Below the pieces are notes generated by a model. The model worked only from the letters and a program-made list of their open reading frames with translations. It was not told the origin of the DNA and made no database searches. This document shows positions 9,823-18,321 of a DNA stretch of 64,000 nucleotides, in pieces; the stretch's first letter is position 1, and every line of letters begins with the position of its first letter. The stretch spans positions 1 through 64,000 of the forward strand of contig NZ_MDVN01000009.1 of NCBI RefSeq assembly GCF_002741945.1, in the 5' to 3' direction. The position numbers were made by a program, and so were the translations under genes. Origin of the DNA: Gaetbulibacter sp. 4G1 (GTDB taxonomy: Bacteria > Bacteroidota > Bacteroidia > Flavobacteriales > Flavobacteriaceae).

Positions 9823-11031
9823 TTTTATCATATATTTTCTATTATTTATTTTTTCAAAATTAAGCTCTGCAGTAGCTTCTAAATTCTCAAGCGTTCTTTT
9901 TAAATTATCATTTAAATCCAATTTCCCACTTATACTAGTACTATACAGCTTATTGGTAGATTCGTCAAATGTTAATTCTATATTATAAAAACGTTCTAGT
10001 TTTTTAATAACATTTGCCATTGGTTCGCTTTCAAAATATAAAAGCCCTTGAGTCCATAAAGTATAATTATCTGTATTTACATCTTTTACTTTTATGCTTT
10101 CTGCATCTTTATTCCATGCTGCCAATTGGCCTGGTTTTAAAACTGTTTTATTGTCGTTTAATATATTCTCTTCAACAACATTAACTTTTCCTTCAGTTAA
10201 AACCGTTAAAACCTCTTTATCTGACGGGTAGGCTGATACATTAAATTTAGTTCCTAAAACTTCTACCGATAATTCTTCAACAATGGTTTTTACTATAAAT
10301 GGCTTTTCTTTATTTGATGTTACTTCAAAAAAAGCTTCACCAGATAAAAACACAGTTCTTTTGTCTCCTATAAATTTTTCCGGAAACACAAATTGTGTGC
10401 CTGCATTCAGGTGCACAATTGTTCCATCAGAAAGTGTAATTTTACTATGCCTTCCGTAAGGAATTATTAAAGTATTTAAAGACTCTTTTTCACTATTTGA
10501 ATAAGCAATATTTTTATTTATAGTATCACTTTCATTTAAAATTATATTACCTAAATCATTATACTCAATTGTAGATTTTGCTTCTTTAATTAAAAGCTGC
10601 TCGCCTGATGCTAAATTTAACTGCGTACTTGTTATGGAATCGAGAGCTGTTAAATTTATATCACTAAATGGTAGTTTTTTATTTTGAACGAAATTCTTAT
10701 TAATAAAAATACTAGCTGTAATAATTACAATAAATATAGCGGCATATTTGTAATATCTTTTTATGAATCCTGGTAATGTTTTTACTTTACTTGTTTTAGC
10801 GCTATTAGTTTTACTTAAAATTTGCTCAAGTACTTCTTGCTTTTCCTCATTAGAAATAATAGCATCATTAGTCTTTAAACCAAGCAATATCTTTTTTAAA
10901 GCATATACTATTTCTTTTTCTTCTGGATTGCTTTTTATGTAAGATTCCCAAAAAGTGTTACTTTCTGGTGTTGGATCGAAAACCCAATCTATAAAACACT
11001 TGTCTTCTAAATACCTTGAATAAGGCTCCAT
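9820..11031 (-). CDS. FecR-family anti-sigma factor (with DUF4974)
   Basis: The 403-residue protein has a cytoplasmic N-terminal part (about 1-90) that would bind the sigma factor, one membrane helix (about 91-111, AIFIVIITASIFI), a periplasmic FecR domain (about 190-285, IPYGRHSKITLSDGT and LNAGTQFVFPEKF) and a C-terminal DUF4974 domain (about 325-400). In the known mechanism the periplasmic part senses the STN domain of the partner receptor, and the cytoplasmic part holds the ECF sigma factor. It lies 118 bases after the sigma gene and 90 before susC. Its stop codon overlaps the T-run of the plus-strand hairpin. Confidence 0.92.
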   Translation of the reverse strand: MEPYSRYLEDKCFIDWVFDPTPESNTFWESYIKSNPEEKEIVYALKKILLGLKTNDAIISNEEKQEVLEQILSKTNSAKTSKVKTLPGFIKRYYKYAAIFIVIITASIFINKNFVQNKKLPFSDINLTALDSITSTQLNLASGEQLLIKEAKSTIEYNDLGNIILNESDTINKNIAYSNSEKESLNTLIIPYGRHSKITLSDGTIVHLNAGTQFVFPEKFIGDKRTVFLSGEAFFEVTSNKEKPFIVKTIVEELSVEVLGTKFNVSAYPSDKEVLTVLTEGKVNVVEENILNDNKTVLKPGQLAAWNKDAESIKVKDVNTDNYTLWTQGLLYFESEPMANVIKKLERFYNIELTFDESTNKLYSTSISGKLDLNDNLKRTLENLEATAELNFEKINNRKYMIK

Positions 11032-11149
11032 ACTTTCTTTGTTTAATATATAGTGGAAAGAAAAAGTTATTTGTGGACACTTTATTTATATTATTTTCAA
11101 AAAAATAAATAATATTTTAAAAATCAATCTATTAGCATCTAAAAAAAAC

Positions 11150-11761
11150 TCAACTATTTACTGAAGAATAAAGTATAAGAACTTTAATAACATCTTTGAA
11201 AATGTCATTTCCTCTTAGTTTTTTTATAGCTCTATACACTTGTTTTCGGACTGAATTATGATCTATATCTATTATTTCTGAAATTTCTTTATAAGAAAAA
11301 TTCTTTGTAAATCTTAGATATAATATTTCTTGTTGCTTAGGAGTTAATTCTTTAATTATTTGATGAACAAGTTTCTTTTTATAGATTTCATCTTCTTTAT
11401 CTATAGTTCTAGATTCAACATTATACTCTGTAATAAAGGATAAATTTTCAAATTCAGATAAGCTTTCTTTTTTACTTTCTTTCTTAAGCTTTCTGAACAT
11501 GGTTCTTTTTAATACGATAAACAAATAATGCTTAACGCTTCTTGGTGTAGAAAGTTTTTTTCTATGCTCAAAAACATCTAAAAAAACATCTTGAACACAG
11601 TCTTTAACAAAATCCTTGTCTGGATATAACTTCATTCCATAAGAAAACAAAGCTTCTATGTTAAAGTTGTAAATAGCCGTAAAAGCTCCTTTATCTCCAT
11701 CAACAAATTTAGCCCAAAAGTCTTCTTCTACTATTATTTTTTCTTCTGTGAGAGTCATCAA
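11150..11761 (-). CDS. ECF-type RNA polymerase sigma-70 factor
   Basis: The 203-residue protein contains sigma region 2 (about 20-90, with DFVKDCVQDVFLDVFEHR) and region 4 (about 135-190, LTPKQQEILYLRFTKNFSYKEI, a helix-turn-helix). It lacks region 3, as ECF factors do. It heads the sigma-fecR-susC-susD cassette and probably controls that operon in response to the substrate. Methionine 1 and 2 are adjacent; either could start the protein. A TAnnTTTG box on the minus strand ends eight bases before the ATG, suggesting a nearly leaderless mRNA. Confidence 0.92.
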   Translation of the reverse strand: MMTLTEEKIIVEEDFWAKFVDGDKGAFTAIYNFNIEALFSYGMKLYPDKDFVKDCVQDVFLDVFEHRKKLSTPRSVKHYLFIVLKRTMFRKLKKESKKESLSEFENLSFITEYNVESRTIDKEDEIYKKKLVHQIIKELTPKQQEILYLRFTKNFSYKEISEIIDIDHNSVRKQVYRAIKKLRGNDIFKDVIKVLILYSSVNS

Positions 11762-11768
11762 TTAAAAA

Positions 11769-11776
11769 CAAATATA
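11769..11776 (-). promoter_or_regulatory. -7 promoter box (TATATTTG) for the ECF sigma gene
   Basis: Exact match to the flavobacterial TAnnTTTG consensus on the minus strand, eight bases upstream of the start codon at 11761. The start of transcription would lie within a few bases of the ATG. No clear -33 box. Confidence 0.45.
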
Positions 11777-11837
11777 ACGCAATGTTAAATTTTTATTAAT
11801 TTAATGATAAGTTTTTTTAAAATAAAAACGTAACTAG

Positions 11838-11868
11838 ATAAAAAAGCTTGATTAAATTATATGCTTTT
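11838..11868 (-). terminator. weak terminator hairpin at the end of folD
   Basis: Arms AAAAGC (11842-11847) and GCTTTT (11863-11868) overlap the last folD codons. In minus-strand RNA the right arm runs into six to seven U. The stem is short with a 15-base loop. Confidence 0.35.
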
Positions 11869-12730
11869 CTCTAGCCAAAAGTGTGTTTTTAAGTAGCATA
11901 GCAATTGTCATTGGGCCAACACCCCCAGGGACTGGAGTAATATAACTTGCTTTTTTACTAACGCTTTCAAAATGTACATCGCCAGCTAATCTATATCCAT
12001 TTTTCTTTGTAGCATCAGGAACTCGAGTAATTCCAACATCAATAATCACAACATCTTCTTTAACCATATCTCCAGTTAAAAATTCCGAAATCCCAATAGC
12101 TGCAACTATAATATCTGCCTTTTTTGTAATTTCTAATAAGTTTTTTGATCGGCTATGAACCACTGTAACTGTGGCATCACCTGCTTTTCTTTTCTGACTC
12201 ATTAGTATACTCATAGGTCGGCCAACAATATGGCTTCGTCCCATCACAACAACATTTTTACCTGAAGTTTCAACCTGATAACGTTCTAATAATTCTAATA
12301 TTCCGTAGGGTGTTGCTGGCAAAAAAGTTGGTAAACCTAAAGCCATTTTTCCAACGTTTGTTGGGTGAAACCCGTCAACATCCTTATCAGGATTCACTGC
12401 CATTAAAACTTTTTGTTCGTCAATTTGTTTTGGCAAAGGCAATTGTACAATAAACCCATCTATATTATCATCAGAATTTAATTCATTAATTTTTTTTAGT
12501 AAGTCTTCTTCTGAAGTGTATTCAGGTAACTCAACAAGTGTAGAATTAAAACCAATAAGTTTACAAGCTTTTACTTTAGCATTAACATAAGTCATACTAG
12601 CCCCATCAGACCCAACTAAAATTGCAGCTAGGTGTGGCACTCGTTCTCCTTTTGAGGCCATAGACTTTACATGATTCGCAATTTCTTCTTTAATGTCGTT
12701 ACTTGTCTTTTTTCCGTCTAAAATTGTCAT
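11852..12730 (-). CDS. folD: bifunctional methylenetetrahydrofolate dehydrogenase / methenyltetrahydrofolate cyclohydrolase
   Basis: FolD interconverts 5,10-methylene-, 5,10-methenyl- and 10-formyl-tetrahydrofolate in the cytoplasm, feeding purine synthesis and formyl-methionine. The 292-residue length is normal. The catalytic region is visible as [14 protein letters not shown] (about 49-62), the substrate loop as [10 protein letters not shown] (about 95-104), the Rossmann nucleotide site as [12 protein letters not shown] (about 160-171) and the C-terminal signature as [15 protein letters not shown] (about 266-280). It follows ffh by 44 bases, but the ffh terminator lies between them. Confidence 0.97.
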   Translation of the reverse strand: MTILDGKKTSNDIKEEIANHVKSMASKGERVPHLAAILVGSDGASMTYVNAKVKACKLIGFNSTLVELPEYTSEEDLLKKINELNSDDNIDGFIVQLPLPKQIDEQKVLMAVNPDKDVDGFHPTNVGKMALGLPTFLPATPYGILELLERYQVETSGKNVVVMGRSHIVGRPMSILMSQKRKAGDATVTVVHSRSKNLLEITKKADIIVAAIGISEFLTGDMVKEDVVIIDVGITRVPDATKKNGYRLAGDVHFESVSKKASYITPVPGGVGPMTIAMLLKNTLLAREKHII

Positions 12731-12753
12731 GGTACTTATTATAAATATTATTA

Positions 12754-12789
12754 TAAATAAAAAAACATGAGTGGTTACCTCATGTTTTT
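12754..12789 (-). terminator. intrinsic terminator overlapping the ffh stop codon
   Basis: A perfect 11-bp stem, AAAAACATGAG (12761-12771) with CTCATGTTTTT (12779-12789), has a 7-base loop that contains the ffh stop codon (12775-12777). On the minus strand it is followed by a U-run. The left arm in RNA encodes the last ffh residues. Confidence 0.8.
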
Positions 12790-14103
12790 CATAGCTTGCA
12801 TCATTTTTTTACCGCCTCCGCCTTGCATCATCTTCATCATCTTACTCATTTGGTTGAATTGCTTTAATAACTGGTTTACTTGCTGAACCGAAGTTCCTGA
12901 ACCTTTACCAATTCTCTTTTTTCTACTCGCATTGATAACAGAAGGGTTACTTCGCTCTTTTGGTGTCATTGAATGAATAATAGCTTCAATACCTTTAAAA
13001 GCATCATCATCAATATCAACATCTTTCATCATTTTTCCAGCACCCGGAATCATTCCAACAAGGTCTTTCATATTCCCCATTTTCTTAATTTGCTGAATCT
13101 GCTTTAAGAAATCATCAAATCCAAACTGATTTTTTGCTATTTTCTTTTGAAGTTTTCTAGCTTCAGCTTCGTCAAACTGTTCTTGCGCTCTTTCAACTAA
13201 AGATACAACATCTCCCATTCCAAGAATACGATCTGCCATACGAGATGGATAAAATACATCTATCGCTTCCATCTTTTCTCCTGTACCAATAAATTTAATA
13301 GGTTTATTAACTACAGACTTAATTGAAATGGCTGCTCCACCTCGGGTATCACCATCTAATTTTGTTAGAATAACGCCATCAAAATTTAAAACATCATTAA
13401 AGGCTTTTGCTGTATTTACAGCATCTTGTCCTGTCATAGAATCTACAACAAATAACGTTTCTTGAGGCTGAATAGCTTTATGAATATTCGAAATTTCGGT
13501 CATCATTACCTCATCAACAGCTAAACGACCAGCAGTATCTATAATCACTACGTTAAATCCGTTAGCTTTTGCATGAGCTATACCTGCTTTAGAAATTGCA
13601 ACAGGATCATTATTACCTCTATCACTAAAAACCTCAACACCAATTTGCTCTCCTACAATATGTAATTGGTCTATTGCAGCCGGACGATAAACATCACAAG
13701 CTACTAATAGTGGTTTTTTAGTTTTTTTATTTTTAAGATAATTAGCAAGCTTACCAGAAAACGTTGTTTTACCAGAACCTTGTAAACCAGACATTAAAAT
13801 AACACTTGGCGTACCAGAAAGATTAATACCCTCAGCATCGCCTCCCATAAGCTCGGTAAGCTCATCTTTAACAATCTTAACCATAAGTTGCCCTGGCTGA
13901 AGCGTTGTTAATACATTTTGTCCTAAAGCTTTTTCTTTAACTCTATTGGTAAACTCTTTAGCTATTTTAAAGTTAACATCGGCATCAAGTAATGCACGTC
14001 GTACTTCTTTTAAAGTTTCGGCTACATTTACTTCAGTAATACTTCCATGCCCTTTAAGAACGTGTAGAGCTTTATCTAATTTATCGCTTAAATTATTAAA
14101 CAT
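12775..14103 (-). CDS. ffh: signal recognition particle protein Ffh (SRP54)
   Basis: Ffh binds signal sequences of nascent membrane and secreted proteins and, with 4.5S RNA and FtsY, targets ribosomes to the translocon. The 442-residue protein has the N domain (about 1-90), the G domain with P-loop GLQGSGKTT (about 106-114), DTAGR (about 188-192) and [10 protein letters not shown] (about 245-254), and a methionine-rich M domain (about 330-442) with [10 protein letters not shown] and a tail of MMKMMQ and [11 protein letters not shown]. Its terminator hairpin is built over the last codons and stop. No 4.5S RNA gene was recognised in the window. Confidence 0.97.
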   Translation of the reverse strand: MFNNLSDKLDKALHVLKGHGSITEVNVAETLKEVRRALLDADVNFKIAKEFTNRVKEKALGQNVLTTLQPGQLMVKIVKDELTELMGGDAEGINLSGTPSVILMSGLQGSGKTTFSGKLANYLKNKKTKKPLLVACDVYRPAAIDQLHIVGEQIGVEVFSDRGNNDPVAISKAGIAHAKANGFNVVIIDTAGRLAVDEVMMTEISNIHKAIQPQETLFVVDSMTGQDAVNTAKAFNDVLNFDGVILTKLDGDTRGGAAISIKSVVNKPIKFIGTGEKMEAIDVFYPSRMADRILGMGDVVSLVERAQEQFDEAEARKLQKKIAKNQFGFDDFLKQIQQIKKMGNMKDLVGMIPGAGKMMKDVDIDDDAFKGIEAIIHSMTPKERSNPSVINASRKKRIGKGSGTSVQQVNQLLKQFNQMSKMMKMMQGGGGKKMMQAMKNMR

Positions 14104-14129
14104 AATTTTTGTTGAAATTTTAAGAAATG

Positions 14130-14137
14130 CAAATTTA
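14130..14137 (-). promoter_or_regulatory. -7 promoter box (TAAATTTG) for ffh
   Basis: Minus-strand match to TAnnTTTG, 27 bases upstream of the ffh start codon. No clear -33 element was found. Confidence 0.45.
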
Positions 14138-14183
14138 ATGATTTGAAGCGTATTATAGAAGTAACATTCTATAAAAAAGAGAA

Positions 14184-14219
14184 GAAAAAAAAGGCTGTCA
14201 AATTTTAATTTGACAGCCT
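14184..14219 (-). terminator. strong intrinsic terminator after the repeat lipoprotein gene
   Basis: A perfect 13-bp stem (14192-14204 with 14207-14219, core AGGCTGTC/GACAGCCT) is followed on the minus strand by an eight-base U-run. Just before it in the RNA, a second inverted repeat AAAAGGAAAC/GTTTCCTTTT (14224-14233 with 14271-14280) encloses a GGTTGGTTAGGTTAATT element. Confidence 0.88.
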
Positions 14220-14294
14220 ATATAAAAGGAAACTTACTTAATAATTAACCTAACCAACCGAAAAAGTTGTGTTTCCTTTTTACCAAAAACATAA

Positions 14295-16055
14295 TTATTC
14301 TTTTTTCTCAAGGACTAATATGCGTTCTATTTCTCCTGTTGAGCTTAAATCTTTTAACTCTATTCTATTTGGAGTAATCTCTTTAATTTTCCATCTGTGG
14401 TTTAAAACATCAAACGGTGCTTCAATACCATAATGCATTCCTAAATGCAAGCCTTCATATCTATAAGCTAACCAGTTACCATCAATAATTCCGTTATTAG
14501 GATCGGTAACCTTTATATAACCACTTTCTAAGAAATCGATAGTATACATAAAGAACTCTTCTGTTTTGTCAACGTCACCATCTTTATATAAAGCTACTTC
14601 CCATTCTCCAGTTACAAGTACATCACCTATATAATTTATATCATCATCACCATCTGGACAATGTCTTTTTAATATCATTTTATTTTCATTACTACCTAAC
14701 GATTCAAGCTTAATTATTCCTGGCTCTAAGAAAGTAACCAACCACTCTAACTGTAAATCTGGTCTGCCATCTAAATTAATCTGTAAAACAAATCCATCAT
14801 TATATGCAAGAATATCATAAGTACCTTGTACAAACTCTCCGTTTACACGAATTTTTACTACATTGTTTTCAAAGAATTTTAATGGTGTTCCTATATAGTC
14901 TTTTTCGTTATCATTACCTTCAACATGCAATCTAGCAACTCTCCATAAACATTCTTGTAAATAGTTTTCAATTCTTTCTTTTGTAATATCAATAACTACA
15001 TCACAATTTTTCTTCATGATAATTCGGTTACCTCCTTCTTCGTATAGTTTTATTTTACCATACTCAATATCATATACAACCCATTCTAAAGTAAAGTCTG
15101 CTAAGGTTTCAAATTCTAGTTTTAAAAGTGCGCCTCTATCAGTTACTCGAGTACTCCAAGTACCTGTTAATATATCGCCATTTCTAGCACGCATTTTTAC
15201 AACACCATCTTCCTTAAAGTTTAAAGCATACTCTTTATACTCGGCAGTGTTATCTTGATTGTTTCTTTTAAACTCATACACTACCCATGGGCAAACTTGT
15301 AAATATTCATCTAAACGCTCTTTTGTAAAGTCATCATCTCCATAATCATTATCATCATCTTCATCACAAGCATCTTTAGCTTCGTTAATTGTGCTTTCTA
15401 ACTCTTCGTTATTATTAACAACTACTTCTGTTCCATCGGCCAAAACCATGGTTACTGGGAAATTAAGACTTGCAAAAACCTCCTTATTAATAATACGTTT
15501 AATAAACTTGTGTAATTCTCTATCATTTTCAATTTCTATGACATCAATAACCTGAAAGTTAGCATCGTACACTGAAAAAGAAATAGGGTATTTAAAATCG
15601 ATACATTCTATATCGTCATCATCTTCATTTTCGCCTTTACATTCTTTAACAAATTCTTTTAATTCGTCAGCATTGTTAATTACAATATCATCATGATTTT
15701 CTGTAATTATTGTAATAGGAAAAATAATTTCTAAACGATCTTCATCTTCTTCAAATTCATTAAAAATTGCTTCAATAACTTTATAGTCTTCTTCTGAATC
15801 TATAATAATTTCCAACCCGTTAACTACAACTGTAACTGGTAATTCGATAGATAAACAACTAGCTTTGTCTATAATATTATCTTTTGAACCATCCATAGTA
15901 GACGCAGAGCTCATTAAAGTAGCCAACATTGAATCGGAAGCAATTGCTTCTGTCTCATTAGGATCTGTAATTTCCACAACTTCTTCCTGACAAGACGTAA
16001 ACATTAAAAGGGCAAAAAAAGGTAATAGTAATAATTTACTGATTTTAGTTTTCAT
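14295..16055 (-). CDS. acidic multi-repeat lipoprotein, divergent to ECF sigma locus
   Basis: I start at the ATG of MKTKISKLLLLPFF, which gives a normal lipoprotein signal with FTSC at about residue 22; an in-frame ATG eight codons upstream gives a poor signal. The 586-residue protein has two repeat families. Residues about 70-245 hold four units of about 50 residues (for example PVTVVVNGLEIII and PVTMVLADGTEVVV, each followed by an acidic helix-like stretch). Residues about 245-586 hold three units of about 110 residues with conserved LNF, VK and GTW/GNW features, resembling lipocalin-like beta-barrels. Asp/Glu runs such as DEDDD separate the parts. The function is unknown. Facing the ECF sigma gene across about 150 bases, it is a plausible target of that system. 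Confidence 0.75.
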   Translation of the reverse strand: MKTKISKLLLLPFFALLMFTSCQEEVVEITDPNETEAIASDSMLATLMSSASTMDGSKDNIIDKASCLSIELPVTVVVNGLEIIIDSEEDYKVIEAIFNEFEEDEDRLEIIFPITIITENHDDIVINNADELKEFVKECKGENEDDDDIECIDFKYPISFSVYDANFQVIDVIEIENDRELHKFIKRIINKEVFASLNFPVTMVLADGTEVVVNNNEELESTINEAKDACDEDDDNDYGDDDFTKERLDEYLQVCPWVVYEFKRNNQDNTAEYKEYALNFKEDGVVKMRARNGDILTGTWSTRVTDRGALLKLEFETLADFTLEWVVYDIEYGKIKLYEEGGNRIIMKKNCDVVIDITKERIENYLQECLWRVARLHVEGNDNEKDYIGTPLKFFENNVVKIRVNGEFVQGTYDILAYNDGFVLQINLDGRPDLQLEWLVTFLEPGIIKLESLGSNENKMILKRHCPDGDDDINYIGDVLVTGEWEVALYKDGDVDKTEEFFMYTIDFLESGYIKVTDPNNGIIDGNWLAYRYEGLHLGMHYGIEAPFDVLNHRWKIKEITPNRIELKDLSSTGEIERILVLEKKE

Positions 16056-16203
16056 GATATTAAAATTTGGGTTAAACATAGCTTTTTGAATATAAAACAG
16101 GATAACTTTAAAAATTCCTACCCTCTCTAGTTAAAAAAAATAAAAAAACTCAAATTCCAAACTCCAAAAAACCTTATTTTAGTGACACCAATCAAAACTA
16201 TCA

Positions 16204-16719
16204 ATGGGGAAACAATTACACGATAATATTTGTGAAGAACATATTTTTTCTTCCATATTTAATAAACACTCAAAAGATTTACACAACTTTTTATACTATA
16301 AGTTTGGTGAATTACTAAACCCAAAAGACAAAGTACAGGAAGCCTTCATTAAGTTATGGCAAAACTGCGCAAAAATTTCTCCTGATAAAGCAAAGAGTTT
16401 TGTTTTTACTACTGCTAATAATTTAATGTTGAATGAAGCAGCACACCAAAAGGTTGTATTGAAGCATCAGCAAACTAAACCTAAAATGTCTACCAACGAA
16501 AGCCCAGAGTTTTTAATGCAAGAGGCTGAGTATAATGATAAACTACAAAAAGCATTAGCAAATCTAACCGAAGCGCAACGGGTTGCTTTTATGATGAATC
16601 GTGTTGAAGGAAAACGTTTTAAAGAAATTGCAGCGCTCTTAGATATTTCTACCAAAGCTGTTGAAAAACGTATTTATGGTGCTTTAAAGAAATTGAGAGA
16701 AGATATTAAGGAGTTGTAG
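16204..16719 (+). CDS. ECF-type RNA polymerase sigma factor (second locus)
   Basis: The 171-residue protein has sigma region 2 (about 20-80, LLNPKDKVQEAFIKLWQNC) and region 4 (about 118-165, LTEAQRVAFMMNRVEGKRFKEIAALLDIS). It is the first gene of a plus-strand unit running through a lipoprotein, FecR and a TonB-dependent receptor. By analogy with FecI it would direct transcription of this unit and perhaps of the divergent lipoprotein. No TAnnTTTG box is obvious upstream, which fits an ECF-type or other promoter. Confidence 0.92.
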   Translation: MGKQLHDNICEEHIFSSIFNKHSKDLHNFLYYKFGELLNPKDKVQEAFIKLWQNCAKISPDKAKSFVFTTANNLMLNEAAHQKVVLKHQQTKPKMSTNESPEFLMQEAEYNDKLQKALANLTEAQRVAFMMNRVEGKRFKEIAALLDISTKAVEKRIYGALKKLREDIKEL

Positions 16720-16737
16720 ACGTAAAACAATATTACT

Positions 16738-17376
16738 ATGAAACAAAAATCATTAATATATCTAATCATTGTCTGTTCTTCTATAATTTCCTGTAAAAAA
16801 GAAATTGACAGTTTATCAAAAAATAATAAAGAAGAAAAAACAAGCATCGAAAATGTTGATACAATCAAAAAAAAAGATATAACATTTGATGGCAAAATTA
16901 CACAAACCTCACTTGAATTAGATTTAGAGTCTCGATTAGAGTTTAAAGCAAAAAGCTTGTCTAAGCTTAATTATATTATTAAAAAAATTGAAATAATTGA
17001 GACTAAAAGAACTAGATTGATTAGTGGTTTAGAAAGGTTATACAAATCAGAAAAGTTTAAACAACAAGAAATAGAAAACCTTATTTTTGAATCACACTCA
17101 GCTTTCTTAAAAGGAACTTTAGTTATAAATGAAGATAAAAACACCTACCCAAGAGTTAATGTTGAAGAACATATTTTTAAAGATAAAAAAAGCGCAAAAG
17201 AGGCATTTATTTTTTTAAATGACCTAAAAAAAATCAATAGTATATGGTATAATATTAGTAAAGAACCTTCTTCATTATTTTTAGAAGAAAACAGACTATA
17301 CTTTGTGATTTCTGGTGGTTGGTACATGATGGATATTTATAAAGAAGTAGAAAAGGAATTAAAAAAGAAACTCTAA
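16738..17376 (+). CDS. lipoprotein of unknown function inserted between sigma and anti-sigma genes
   Basis: The 212-residue product has a lipoprotein signal (hydrophobic segment ending SIISC at about residue 19), a charged low-complexity linker, and a helical lysine/glutamate-rich body with a more folded C-terminal part (FVISGGWYMMDIYKEVE). I do not recognise the family. It begins 18 bases after the sigma stop and ends 48 bases before fecR, so it is probably in the same transcript. Sigma and FecR genes are normally adjacent, so an intervening lipoprotein is unusual and may be an extra sensor or a later insertion. Confidence 0.7.
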   Translation: MKQKSLIYLIIVCSSIISCKKEIDSLSKNNKEEKTSIENVDTIKKKDITFDGKITQTSLELDLESRLEFKAKSLSKLNYIIKKIEIIETKRTRLISGLERLYKSEKFKQQEIENLIFESHSAFLKGTLVINEDKNTYPRVNVEEHIFKDKKSAKEAFIFLNDLKKINSIWYNISKEPSSLFLEENRLYFVISGGWYMMDIYKEVEKELKKKL

Positions 17377-17424
17377 GGGGTAGGAAAAAATAAAAGTTAA
17401 CTGTTATATAGTTGTATAAGAATT

Positions 17425-18321
17425 ATGGACAAAGAAATTTTAATATCGAAATGGTTAGATAACGATCTAAATGATCAGGAACTTGAAGCGTTTAAAAACC
17501 TTGAAGATTATGATGATTTAATAAAGTTGGATAACAGTATGCAAGCTTTTAAGGCTGAAGATTTTAATACTTCTGCCGAATTAGACCAAGTGTTGTCTAA
17601 AATTAAAAGCACTAAAAAGCAAACCACACATTGGATAAAACCATTAATGCGTGTTGCTGCTATACTTGCTGTTTGTTTTAGTTTATACTATTACACTACC
17701 ACTTTAGATACTACAATTACAACCAAGTTTGCTCAAAAAACTACTATAAAATTACCAGACGCTTCTAGTGTTTCGCTTAATGCTAAATCGTTGTTAGCAT
17801 TCAATAAAAAAGATTGGAAACGCGAGCGCGAAGTAGAACTTAATGGTGAAGCTTTTTTTAAAGTTGCCAAAGGTTCTTCATTTAATGTTATTACAAAATC
17901 AGGAACCGTTACGGTTTATGGTACTCAATTTAATGTAAAACAACGGGACAATTATTTTGAGGTTATTTGCTACGAAGGATTAGTTGGTGTGACACACAAC
18001 TCTCAAGAAACAAAGTTAAAGCCTGGAGACAGATTTTTAATTATTGATGGGAAACAAATTGTTAAAGAAAAAGAAAGTCGCTTAACACCTTCGTGGTTAA
18101 ATAACGAAAGCCTATTCAAAAGTCTACCTTTTAAAGAAGTTATTGCAGAGTTTGAAAGACAATATAATGTAGATATTACGCTTTTAAATATAAATTCTGA
18201 AGAGTTAGTTACTGTTGGTTTCCCTCATAATAATATAGATGTTGCAATAAAAAACATTACCTTACCTTTACACTTAACATATAGTAAAGACAACAATACT
18301 ATAACATTAAAGCGTGAGTAG
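17425..18321 (+). CDS. FecR-family anti-sigma factor (second locus)
   Basis: The 298-residue protein has an N-terminal cytoplasmic segment (about 1-70), one membrane helix (about 74-92, VAAILAVCFSLYYY), a FecR domain (about 100-200, IKLPDASSVSLNAKSLLAF and GEAFFKVAKG) and a C-terminal DUF4974-like part (about 230-298). It should couple the downstream receptor to the sigma factor encoded at 16204. Its last eight bases overlap the start of the receptor gene, indicating translational coupling. Confidence 0.9.
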   Translation: MDKEILISKWLDNDLNDQELEAFKNLEDYDDLIKLDNSMQAFKAEDFNTSAELDQVLSKIKSTKKQTTHWIKPLMRVAAILAVCFSLYYYTTTLDTTITTKFAQKTTIKLPDASSVSLNAKSLLAFNKKDWKREREVELNGEAFFKVAKGSSFNVITKSGTVTVYGTQFNVKQRDNYFEVICYEGLVGVTHNSQETKLKPGDRFLIIDGKQIVKEKESRLTPSWLNNESLFKSLPFKEVIAEFERQYNVDITLLNINSEELVTVGFPHNNIDVAIKNITLPLHLTYSKDNNTITLKRE

